A stretch of DNA of 64,000 bases from Nocardioides immobilis (GTDB lineage: Bacteria > Actinomycetota > Actinomycetes > Propionibacteriales > Nocardioidaceae). Below, piece after piece: positions 25,977 through 34,363 of this stretch. Under the pieces are notes generated by a model. The model made no database searches. It saw nothing but the letters and a program-made list of their open reading frames with translations, and was not told the origin of the DNA. The DNA is taken from the NCBI RefSeq assembly GCF_003515065.1, contig NZ_QXGH01000042.1:1-64000 (forward strand), given 5' to 3'. The translations under genes were made by a program, and so were the position numbers. Position 1 is the stretch's first letter. Every line of letters starts with the position of its first letter.

Positions 25977-27630
25977 TGGGATTCAGGGAGGTCAGCGTGG
26001 TTGAGGTACGCGAGGTGCTGCGGGCGTGGCTGGAGGGCCACGGGCTGCGGAAGGTGGCCGAGCGGGCGGGGGTGGACCGAAAAACCGCGCGCCGGTATGT
26101 CGAGGCGGCACAGGCAGCTGGCCTGTCCCGGGACGCAGGAGTCGCGGCGGCGACCGACGAGCTGGTCGGCGTCGTGGTCGAGGCAGTGCGTCCCGCTCGG
26201 CCGAACGGGCACGGCGCGTCCTGGACGCTGCTGCTGGCCCACGAGGAGCAGATCTGTGCCTGGGTCACCGGGAGCGGTGAAGGGCAGGAGCCGCTGACCA
26301 TCGTGAAGATCGAGGAGCTGCTGGCCCGGCGGGGAGTCCGGGTGCCGTACCGGACGCTGCACCGGTTCGCGACCGAGCGGTGCGGGTTCCGGACCAAGTC
26401 CACGACGGTGCGGGGTGGCCGACGGCGAGCCGGGGGCGGAGTGCCAGGTCGACTTCGGCCAGCTCGGGCTGCTGACCGACCCCGAGTCGGGAAAGCGCAG
26501 GCGGGTGCATGGGCTGATCTTCACCGCCGTGGTGTCGCGGGCACATGTTCGTGTGGTTGACCTACTCCCAGACCCTGACTGCGGTGAACGCGGGCTGCGA
26601 GGCCGCCTGGGGCTTCTTCGGCGGCGCGTTCAAGGTGCTGATCCCGGACAACCTGAAGCCGATGGTCACCGACGCTGACGCGGTCAACCCGACGCTGTCA
26701 CAGGGGTGGCTGGACTACGCCCAGCATGTCGGGTTCGGCACCGACCCCGCGCGGTCCGCAAACCTCAGGACAAGCCGCGGGTGGAGCGGGTGGTGCAGTA
26801 CGTGCGCGGCAACTTCTGGGCGGGCGAGACCTTCACCAGCCTCGAGGAGGCGCAGGCGCGGGCCGAGGCATGGTGCGCCGAGCGGGCCGGGATGCGGACC
26901 CACGGCATCACCCAGCGGCGGCCGGCCGAGGCCTTCGCCGAGCTCGAAGCCGGCTGCCTGCTGCCGGTGCCCGAGCCCTATGACCAGCCGGTCTTCACGT
27001 GGGTCAAGGTGCACCGCGAATACCACCTCGAGGTCGCCAAGCGCTGTAATCGGTCCCGAGCCCTATCTGGGCCGGCACCTGGACGCCCGCGCCGACAGCG
27101 AGCTGGTCAAGCTGTACACGAGCGGACCCGGCGGCGGGCGCCTGGTGAAGACCCACCCGCGGCAGCCGGCCGGTGGCCGGTCCACCGACCGTGAGGACCT
27201 GCCCGGGCACAAGGCCGGGTACGCGCTGCGCGACCTGACCCGGCTGATCGCCACCTGCGCCGGGCACGGCGAGAACGTCGGGATCTACGCCGAGCGGCTG
27301 CTCGACGACCCGCTGCCGTGGACCCGGATGCGCAGCGTCTACCGGCTGCTCGGCCCGGTCCGCCGCTACGGCCCCGACCCGGTCGACGCGGCCTGCGAAC
27401 GCTCACTCGATCTCGACGTGGTGTCGGTGTCAAAGATCGCCGCGATGCTGGCCAAGGCCACCGAACGCGAATGCCCGGTGCTGCCCGCCGCGGCCGGCTC
27501 GCCCGGCGGCCGGTTCGCCCGCGACCCCAGCGAGTACACCCGCCCCGGCAGCGTCCAGCTCACCCTCATCCCCGGCGGCGCAGCCGACACCACCGTGCAC
27601 GCCACCGACGCGACAGGAGAACACCGATAA
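25977..27630 (+). pseudogene. istA: IS21 transposase IstA, frameshifted
   Basis: The transposase of the element. N-terminal helix-turn-helix (VREVLRAWLEGHGLRKVAER, DRKTARRYVEAA), then the DDE integrase core: GEPGAECQVDFGQLG with the first Asp, VLIPDNLKPMV with the second, and a C-terminal part ending GEHR at 27630. The reading changes frame near 26415, 26545, 26760 and 27045, so no full-length protein is made unless these are sequence errors. The ATG at 25977 is preceded by GGGGATGGG-like sequence only. Confidence 0.8.
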
Positions 27631-28265
27631 CCTCCACCGCCACCACGACCGCTGCCGGGCCGCGGGATCCGGTCGGCGCCGACCTGACCAAGACGCTCAA
27701 AGCGCTCAAACTCGGACAGATGACCCAGACCCTGACCTACGACCGCGCACTGTTGGCGGACCTGACCGGCCTGCGGTTCACCGAAGCCGGCAACGGCGTG
27801 CTCATCCTCGGCCCGGTCGGGATCGGGAAGACCCATCTCGCCACGGCGCTCGGCCACATCGCGATCCGCCGCCGCCTGACCGTGCATGCTGCCCGCGCCG
27901 CCAAGCTGCTCACCCGGTTTCCGCGCCGCCCGCCTGGACAACACCCTCGAGGCCGAGATCCGCAAGCTCGCCCGCGCGTGGACGTGTTGATCGTCGACGA
28001 CTTTTCACTCCGCCCGGTTGACGCGACCGAGACCAACGACTTCTACGAGCTCGTCGTAGAGCGGCACCGACGAGCCAGCACGATCGTGACCTCGAACCGG
28101 GAGCCAGCGGAATGGCTGACCATGATGAGCGACGCGATGCTCGCCCAGTCCGCCGTCGACCGGCTCACCTCAGCCGCCCACACCCTCATCATCGAGGGCC
28201 CCTCCTACCGCCAACGACACACCCACCGGCGTGCCGCCGTTGACTCCGAAGGCGAGGTCCGGTGA
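27627..28265 (+). pseudogene. istB: IS21 helper ATPase IstB, internally scrambled
   Basis: Follows istA with no gap. Family parts: TKTLKALKLGQMTQTLTYDR, Walker A GPVGIGKTH, Walker B VDVLIVDDFSLRP, STIVTSNREPAEW and DRLTSAAHTLIIEGPSYR. Between them the stretch RFPRRPPGQHPRGRDPQARP replaces the expected RLDNTLEAEIRKLAR, which is readable in the next frame: two compensating frameshifts. The frame stays open, so an altered protein could be made. No normal start codon is obvious. Confidence 0.75.
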
Positions 28266-28369
28266 TGCTCGCTCACACCTCCAGGTGGTCCCATGCTCGT
28301 GGCAATGGGGTGGTCCCATCACGCTGGCAAGCGACACGAGATCGACGAACTGTGCTGCAGCACGCCACG

Positions 28370-28760
28370 GAAGTCCAAGCGCTCTGGTCGCGGGTCGTAC
28401 CGCGATGGCGCGCGCCGCGAGGTCGGGGTGAGTCGCACCACTGGCAACCGCTGGAAGAACGGCTAACCTCGATCGCCGTAGCGAGCTGGTCGGCCGGGTT
28501 GCGGCGTTGGATCCGGTGGCCAAGCGGACGATCTCCGTACCGTTCTTGTCCGCTCAGGAGCGCCTCATAGCCGCCCACTGAGGGCGTCGGCGGCGGGCGA
28601 ATCACTCCGCCAACCGCACGCTGCCGCCCAGCACAAGCGCGGAGCCGAACTCGAAGTCACGCTCTACGTGTGCCAGACGCGCACTACCCCGATACCGGCT
28701 GCCCCAATTCCACTTCCGCGCCAAGACGCGAAGGGCCCGTTCATGCCGAAACCGCCGCCA
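28370..28760 (+). pseudogene. IS30-like transposase N-terminal fragment, decayed
   Basis: Short readable pieces in different plus frames resemble the start of an IS30-family transposase: ARREVGVSRTTGNRWKNG near 28410-28465, then PFLSAQERLIAAH near 28535-28575 and a fragment like PHAAQ..R near 28620. It lies between the IS21 right end and the 3' end of the hydrolase gene. No intact domain survives. Moderate certainty only. Confidence 0.4.
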
Positions 28761-28770
28761 GGCCGTAAGG

Positions 28771-30129
28771 TCAGGAGTCGACGGAAAGTTCCTCGAACGC
28801 CGTCCAGAGATCTTGCTTAAGAGCATCGGGATTCTCCGCGCAACCAAAGTGCCCGAGTCGCCGCAAGCGCTGATACCGAGCGCCCGGTATCAGCGACGCG
28901 ATCCGGTCAGTGCCGCGTTCAGTGGCCATGAAGTCGTCTTCCCCGGTAAACAGGTAGACCCGTACCTTTGACGTATCGATCGAACTCAACTGGTCAGGAG
29001 TAAGGTCGTAACCCTCGGCGTAATAGTGAAGAGCTCCCTCAGTAGCATCCTGACCCGCCTGGCTATAAATCCATCCCAATTCTCTGCGATATACTTCGGG
29101 AGTCGTCGAAGCCATATTCGCGACCATCAGAGTGGACGTCCACTGGCTCCCGATGCGAGGGTCGGAGTACATCCTGAGCATCTCGCGCTGCTCCTTTTCG
29201 AACTCGGGCTTAGGGCCAGAATTTAGGGCGATGACCGCCCTGAAATCGTCCGGCAGTTCGTAGGCCAAGTGCAGGGCGAGGAGACCCCCAATCGCGCTCC
29301 CCATGAAAACCGGGCGATCCAGTTCGAGTTTTGCGGACAGACTGAGCAAGAAGTCGAAGAGAAATTCCTTGGTCAACCTGAACTCCTCTTCCCACCACCG
29401 ATGCGAGGCAGGGGGAAGGGAGTTGCCATGGAATGGCAAGTCATAGCTGATCATCCTGAATCGCTTCTGCAGATCAGAATCCTCCAAGAAATGGCGTGCC
29501 TGGCGGCCGTCCGCACCCGCAGTGTGCTGGAACAGCATCGGGACCGACCCGCTCCCAGCTTCCTCGTAGTAGACGCGGTACTGCACGCCTTGAACTCGGA
29601 GGTAAACGTACCGCCCGACGATCACCTCAAAGTCCCGTTCGACCTCTGGCAGGAGGTCCGATCTTTGCACGCCGCTGCAGGCGTTTCTTAGGACGCGCTC
29701 CATTTCAAGAATGGCACGCGAAAAAACTCCAAGTGCCACAGGGTCAGCGGCGTAGGAAACCCCGCTCCGTCCATCGTTGTATAGAATCCCTTGGCATCCC
29801 GGTGGCCGATTGGCACTAAGCACATCTTGCCAAGATCGGGCGTCTCCCGAGAAGACAACTTCAGCCCCATCAACATCTTCCGTGGCCGCAAAGTCAAGAA
29901 ACTCGCCATCTCTGACGGTGAGCATGTACTTCGCATCGTCAATTTTCAAGCCCACTGATCCGGTGAGGAACTTTAGGCTGATTCTAAATGCTTCGTCGTT
30001 GGACAACATCGTCCGAACCGTGGCCGCATTGAGCAAGTTCATCACATTCGCACTTTCGACGTAGTCGTAGTAGAATTTTCTCGTTAGCGAAACAACTTGG
30101 CGGTTCGTGATCGCTTTAGCCTCCCGCAC
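28771..30129 (-). CDS. alpha/beta-hydrolase-fold protein with SCP2-like N-terminal domain; nucleophile position is Ala
   Basis: A 452-residue protein. Residues 1-150 resemble an SCP2-type lipid-binding domain (FRISLKFLTGSVGLKIDDAK, AEVVFSGDARSWQDVLSANR). Residues 170-450 are an alpha/beta-hydrolase (GRYVYLRVQGVQYRVYYEEA, LFQHTAGADGRQARHFLEDS, ISYDLPFHGNSLPP, LFTGEDDF, LGHFGCAENP). At the nucleophile elbow it has MGSAIGG (Ala279), where its paralog at 38195 has MGCSVGG (Ser247). The His and acid are kept. It could be inactive as a serine hydrolase, or Ser278 could act. The DNA is visibly less GC-rich than its neighbours. GTG start at 30129 has GGCGGAG directly adjacent, so the start is uncertain. 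Confidence 0.75.
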   Translation of the reverse strand: MREAKAITNRQVVSLTRKFYYDYVESANVMNLLNAATVRTMLSNDEAFRISLKFLTGSVGLKIDDAKYMLTVRDGEFLDFAATEDVDGAEVVFSGDARSWQDVLSANRPPGCQGILYNDGRSGVSYAADPVALGVFSRAILEMERVLRNACSGVQRSDLLPEVERDFEVIVGRYVYLRVQGVQYRVYYEEAGSGSVPMLFQHTAGADGRQARHFLEDSDLQKRFRMISYDLPFHGNSLPPASHRWWEEEFRLTKEFLFDFLLSLSAKLELDRPVFMGSAIGGLLALHLAYELPDDFRAVIALNSGPKPEFEKEQREMLRMYSDPRIGSQWTSTLMVANMASTTPEVYRRELGWIYSQAGQDATEGALHYYAEGYDLTPDQLSSIDTSKVRVYLFTGEDDFMATERGTDRIASLIPGARYQRLRRLGHFGCAENPDALKQDLWTAFEELSVDS

Positions 30130-30191
30130 CTCCGCCGAATCGCGTTCGAGCCAATGTGTGGCTGTGGCGCCGCGCCAACAAGAAGGATGGT

Positions 30192-31122
30192 CTACCCGTC
30201 ATACGTCACGCGCACCTCTTCGGTGACCGGCCGCGCTTGGCAGCCAAGAATCATGCCCGCGGCTAGATCCTCGACGTCGAGGATCTCGTTCGAGACCATC
30301 GACACCTCTCCTTCCACTAAGAGGCACACGCACGCACTACAGGATCCTTCGCGGCATGAGTACGGCGCATCGACGCCGGCGGCGAGGAGCGCATCGAGGA
30401 GTGGGCGGCTGGCGGGCCAGCTGACCTCGTGCGTCGTGCCGTCGATTGTTGCGTGAACCCTTGCGCTGGGCCCGCTCGGATTGGACGTGTCGAACGGATC
30501 GCCCGCGATAGATACGAAGCGCTCGGTTCGGATCAGCTCGGTGGGAGTCCCGCACTGGACCAGAACGCGTTCGGTCAGTTCCATGAAGGGCGCCGGCCCA
30601 CAGACGAACGCCTCGCGGCGCGCGTAGCGAGCGAGGTGCCCGGACAGAGCATCGCTGGGGATCCCTTGGAGCGACTCCAGCCAGTGAACAACTGTCAGCC
30701 GAGGGTGGTACTCAACCTCCAAGCGCCTCAACTCCTCGGCGAAGATGACCGAGTTCTCATCTCGACTGGCATAGATGAGCGCCACGTTTTGCGCTTCCTT
30801 CGGCGAGCGATGCCTTCAGTATCGACATCACCGGCGTAATGCCGCTGCCTGCCGCGACGAGGAGCAGAGAGGCGTTCAGATCGGACGGAGTGAACGTCCC
30901 GCCGGGTGCCAGCGACTGCAGTCGCGCGCCTGGGACGAGGTTGTCGCAGAGCCAGTTCGACGCATACCCACCAGCGATGCGTTTGACGGTGATCCGCGGC
31001 GCGGAATCGACTCCTGGCGCGCTGCTAAAGGAGTAACTGCGGGCAACGGTGCCACCATGCTCGGAGGGCACGCGGACAGTGAGGAACTGCCTGGCGTGAG
31101 CATGTCGGGAAGAGCGGAGACG
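30192..31122 (-). pseudogene. KshB-like ferredoxin reductase, truncated and frameshifted
   Basis: Electron-transfer reductase that would feed a Rieske oxygenase. Present: RQFLTVRVPSE, FAD-binding RSYSFSS, NWLCDN, nucleotide-binding LLLVAAGSGITPVMSI, then after a frameshift near 30785 ALIYASRDENSVIFAEELRR, VVHWLESLQGIPSDAL, FVCGPAPFM and a plant-type [2Fe-2S] domain (CREGSCSACVCLL and a late GCQ). The first 40-50 residues of the family are missing; they are replaced by enoyl-CoA hydratase sequence. The closest relatives are 3-ketosteroid 9-alpha-hydroxylase reductases, partner of the KshA at 46445. As written it cannot make a full protein. Confidence 0.8.
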
Positions 31123-31129
31123 CATGCAC

Positions 31130-31395
31130 CTTGCACAGAACCGCTCGTCTCTCGAATGTCCGGTCGACATCGCGTTGCGGCGTGCCGATGTCCTGAGCCC
31201 CCCAGACGTTTCTGCCCTCGCCCCCGGGGGCGGTCGACCCGACCCGACCTCACCGTCATTGACGGCGCGGGCGATCGCGTCGTCGAGCACGTGGGTCATC
31301 GGGGAGTTCTGCGCATTGGCGTATGCCGTTCGGTTGAACCTGATGACCGCGACCGATTCCACTCGCTCGTACGTCACCACGGCGAACTCACTCAT
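31130..31395 (-). pseudogene. enoyl-CoA hydratase, N-terminal remnant
   Basis: A good start (AGGAGG nine bases before ATG 31395) leads into MSEFAVVTYERVESVAVIRF and NRTAYANAQNSPMTHVLDDA, the N-terminal beta strand and helix of a crotonase-family hydratase. A frameshift follows near 31245, and QDIGTPQRDVDRTFERRAV is readable in another frame. The gene then breaks and is joined to the middle of a ferredoxin-reductase gene near 31125. The catalytic part is gone. Confidence 0.7.
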
Positions 31396-31404
31396 CGAAC
31401 GCAC

Positions 31405-32194
31405 TCCTCCTCGGGACGGCGTAGCAGGCCGGCGCTACGGCGCTCCACGACAGGCGACGACCTCGGCTGCTGCCCCCATGAGCAGCTGCCGGACCGGCCT
31501 CAGCGCCGCAGATCTTCCGACAATCTAGGCTCGGTCGTGCCGGTGGTCCGGGTTCATCCTGCTCACCGGAAGCGAATTGATCGCGCCGGCAGGACTCGCA
31601 GAGCCGCCCACGACGGCGCTGCACGTTCCGGGAATGGACCACCAACGTCTGTTCGCTTTCGATCACCTGAGGCAGACTGGCGCGGCGCGAGCCTGACGAA
31701 GCAGCGTTTGGGAGTTCCCTGTGGATCGCGTCCGCCCACGACTGCAAGGAGTCCCGGGCAAACTCATCACCGGCGCTGGTCCGCCATAGTGCCCTCGCTG
31801 CTCTTGCCCGCCGTCAACGCTCGGGAGTGTGTCGATGCCGCGGTTGCGTAGCCGGTAGCTGGCGCCCTGAATCGTGAGGACTTCGGCGTGGTTGCGGGGC
31901 GATCGACTATCGCGGCGGCAACGGCCTGGCCGCCGAAGACCACTGAGGCGGGCGACATGACCTTGCACGTCTCCTGGCCTTTCCACACTGCCCTGCCACC
32001 TATGGAGTAGGAAACGTGCCGTACACCGCGTCCACACCACCGAAGGATCGGCCCTCGACGAGATTCAGGCCGACCTGTTGGCGCGGAGAAACGAAGCAAG
32101 GAGGATGCCAGTGAACATGCGACTTGCAGACCACCTGACCGAAACTGAAGGCCCGACCGAACTCAAGTCGGTCGGTCGCCATGCGCGGCGGCAC
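31405..32194. other. decayed spacer with IS21 debris
   Basis: Apart from the IstB fragment at 31790-31943 I find no gene. Short frames on both strands lack starts and family resemblance. A plus-strand stretch near 32050-32190 (LDEIQADLLARRNEARRMPV) looks protein-like but cannot be assigned. Confidence 0.35.
31790..31943 (-). pseudogene. IstB C-terminal fragment
   Basis: VFGGQAVAAAIVDR is followed, in the next frame, by LTIQGASYRLRNRGIDTLPS, matching the end of the istB gene at 98-712 (VFGDQAVAAAMIDR, LTLKGASYRLRGRGIDSLPS). The remainder is gone. A third copy of this IS21 type in the window. Confidence 0.65.
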
Positions 32195-32941
32195 TCAGCC
32201 GGCGGTCACTCCATGGTCAAGATTGAGCACCGCCCCATGGAAGCCCTTACCTTCGTCGGAGACCAGAAAGGCGAAGAGCGCTGCAACATCCTCGGGCTCG
32301 CCGACGCCGCGCACCCCGGCGTAGCGACCCATCAGATCCATGTCAACTCCGTCTGGAACCGTGAAGTTCTGGATCAACGGGGTGTTGATGCCGCCGGGAG
32401 CTATCGCGTTAATTCGGACTCCGGTCTTCAGGAACTCCATGGCTAGCGCCTTCGTCATCTGAATCACCGCTGCCTTTGACATGCAGTAGGTCGAAGTGAA
32501 CGCCTGACCGATCACCCCTGCTGTCGAAGCGAGGGAGATAACGCTTCCGTTGGACCGCACCAAGTGCGGCATGGCCGCTTGGGTGAGAAAGAACGGCGCG
32601 TCGGCGTTGACAGCCATCATCCGTCGGTACTGATCGATAGTGACGTCTGCCAGCAGTTCGGCACAGGCCATGCCAGCGATATTTCCCAGGATATCGAGCC
32701 GACCGTGGGCCTCGACCGCATCAGCGACCACCGACGCGCATGCCACGGGGTCGGTCAGATCAACGATCGACTGTGTCATCCTGCCGCCGATCATGCCCGC
32801 GGTTTCCGCCAGCGCGACTGCGTCGCGATCGACGCCGACGATCGTCGCGCGCGCTTCGGCTAGGCGAAGCACCACTGCACGACCGATCCCCGCGCCTGCG
32901 CCGGTGATCAGGGCAACCTTGCCCTCGAAATCGTTGGTCAC
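32195..32941 (-). CDS. short-chain dehydrogenase/reductase
   Basis: A 248-residue classical SDR with a complete active site: TGAGAGIG (about residues 14-21), NIAG, SLASTAG carrying the catalytic Ser, and YCMSK. Consistent with an NAD(P)-linked alcohol dehydrogenase acting on a steroid or hydroxyacyl-CoA, but the substrate is not fixed by sequence. GTG start at 32941 with AAGGGA about nine bases upstream. An inverted repeat at 32995-33009 sits 54 bases before the start. It is followed upstream by the transporter operon on the same strand, with a 142-base gap. Confidence 0.8.
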   Translation of the reverse strand: MTNDFEGKVALITGAGAGIGRAVVLRLAEARATIVGVDRDAVALAETAGMIGGRMTQSIVDLTDPVACASVVADAVEAHGRLDILGNIAGMACAELLADVTIDQYRRMMAVNADAPFFLTQAAMPHLVRSNGSVISLASTAGVIGQAFTSTYCMSKAAVIQMTKALAMEFLKTGVRINAIAPGGINTPLIQNFTVPDGVDMDLMGRYAGVRGVGEPEDVAALFAFLVSDEGKGFHGAVLNLDHGVTAG

Positions 32942-32994
32942 GATGCCCGGTCCCTTCCTTAGCTCAGCAGTTAGAGCGAAATCGTCGACTGGTA

Positions 32995-33009
32995 GAAGTG
33001 ATTCACTTC
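32995..33009. promoter_or_regulatory. inverted repeat GAAGTG-ATT-CACTTC
   Basis: A perfect 6-3-6 inverted repeat located between the end of the substrate-binding-protein gene (33084) and the SDR start (32941). Position suggests an operator for the SDR gene. The stem is too short and lacks a T tail for a convincing terminator. Confidence 0.4.
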
Positions 33010-33083
33010 AACGACCGCGGCAACGGGAGAGCCCTAGCCCGCCCGCTGCTGCGATCAAAGACGCCCTGGCGTTTGGACGCCAC

Positions 33084-34322
33084 TCACTCGATCGGTTCGC
33101 GGTCCTCGGTCGACGTGGCGCTGTAGGCGACCATCTGCTTGCCCAGGGGCAGCACGCTGCATGTTTCGGTTTCCTGGAAACCGACGTGTTCCTCCGAGGA
33201 GAAGTTCATGACATTTTCGGGCGTCAGATACTCCCGGTCGGAGAATCCCTCGATCTCCTCTGCCACTTGGTCGGGATCGACGCTGTTTGCCTCCTCGACC
33301 GCGTACTTGTAGGTGAGGATCGAGTTGAGGGCAGTCAGTACCCCGGTCAACTGGCCTGGATAGTTGGAGCCGATCTTCTCCACAGCGTAGTCGAGGATAT
33401 CCTGGAGCTTGGGGCTAAGCGTCTCGCCGGGTGTGACGCCGTAGAGGCAGTCTGTGTAGGTAATTTCCCCGAACTCACCGATGGAGTCGAATCCGTCGCT
33501 CCACGGCGTGGAGTGCGTCGTCGTGATCAACTCCGGCGTCCAATTGATACCGCGCAGCGTGTCATACACCTGCGCCATGCCGACGCTAACCAGTGCGAAC
33601 AGAGCCTCGGCGCCGTCGGCCTCGATCTCCTGCAGCGCCGTGGTGAACTCCATCGAGGCGTAAGGCACCTCTTGCACCGACACCACCTCGACACCGTTCT
33701 CTTCGAAATCGGCGGTCAACCGGTCCACCAGTCCCTCGGTGGTCGGCAGGGCATCGACGAGGATGCCAATCTTCGTTACACCGCTGTTGCCAACGAACTC
33801 CGGTGTACTCGTGTAGAGGTGGTCGAAGTCCGGGAAGTGTGAAAAGAACCGGTCGTATTTCTCGATGTCAGCGAACTCGCCGTTCGGCGGGCTCGCGGTG
33901 GTGACGATCATGTTCGCCCGCTGGTAGACCGGCATGACCTGGTCCTGCATCGGCGAGTAGCTGGGAAACACAATGGCGTTGACCTCGTCCTCGACGAAGC
34001 CTTGGGCAATCGCCACACCGGCAGCGGGGTCGGACTGATCGTTCTCGATCCGGAGTTCGATCTCGTGACCGGCGATGCCGTCCATGTTCTCGTTCACATA
34101 GGCAACCGCGGCCTCGTAGGCGGCCGCCTGCGGCTTTCCGTAGGCACCCATCGCCCCACTGAGGGGTGCGGTGCCGGCGAGAACGATGGGTCCGTCCGGA
34201 ATCCCATGGGAGGACGCACTGTCGGCCTCGCCGTTCATTGCAGCACAGCCCGAGAGCGACATGCTCGCCGCGACCGTGAGGATTCCTGCACTCTTCATCA
34301 TCGAGATGTTCTTTGACTTCAA
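33084..34322 (-). CDS. branched-chain-amino-acid-type ABC substrate-binding lipoprotein
   Basis: A 412-residue periplasmic-binding-protein-like lipoprotein (LivJ/K type). N-terminal lipoprotein signal with lipobox LSGCAA near residues 23-28. Then GPIVLAGTAPLSGAMGAYGK, VAYVNENMDGIAGHEIELRI, IVFPSYSPMQDQVMPVYQRA and GILVDALPTTEGLVDRL. TTG start at 34322 with AAGGAG seven bases upstream. First gene after the permease/ATPase genes in the minus-strand operon (36958 and 37841). Related proteins bind amino acids, but in catabolic clusters often aromatic acids, short-chain amides or ketones. Acidic residues (many Asp/Glu) fit an exported protein. The ligand is unknown. Confidence 0.88.
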   Translation of the reverse strand: MKSKNISMMKSAGILTVAASMSLSGCAAMNGEADSASSHGIPDGPIVLAGTAPLSGAMGAYGKPQAAAYEAAVAYVNENMDGIAGHEIELRIENDQSDPAAGVAIAQGFVEDEVNAIVFPSYSPMQDQVMPVYQRANMIVTTASPPNGEFADIEKYDRFFSHFPDFDHLYTSTPEFVGNSGVTKIGILVDALPTTEGLVDRLTADFEENGVEVVSVQEVPYASMEFTTALQEIEADGAEALFALVSVGMAQVYDTLRGINWTPELITTTHSTPWSDGFDSIGEFGEITYTDCLYGVTPGETLSPKLQDILDYAVEKIGSNYPGQLTGVLTALNSILTYKYAVEEANSVDPDQVAEEIEGFSDREYLTPENVMNFSSEEHVGFQETETCSVLPLGKQMVAYSATSTEDREPIE

Positions 34323-34363
34323 CGTGGTGCTCCTTGGCTATGAACGCTGCACAGCAGCGCGCG

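Larger units (their letters stand above)
25877..28330 (+). mobile_element. IS21-family insertion sequence, both ends present, genes decayed
   Basis: Left end TTGCCAGTCGTGGGACCACC (25877-25896) and right end, read inward, TTGCCAGCGTGATGGGACCA (28330-28311) form terminal inverted repeats. A second inner copy on the right (CCAGGTGGTCCCATGCTCGT, 28281-28300) gives the multiple-repeat end typical of IS21. The element carries istA then istB in the usual order and strand. I did not find an unambiguous target duplication. Confidence 0.75.

Noticed and set aside
30775..31851. 358-codon plus-strand open frame
   Set aside because: Antisense to the hydratase/reductase remnants; composition is Arg/Ser/Pro-rich.
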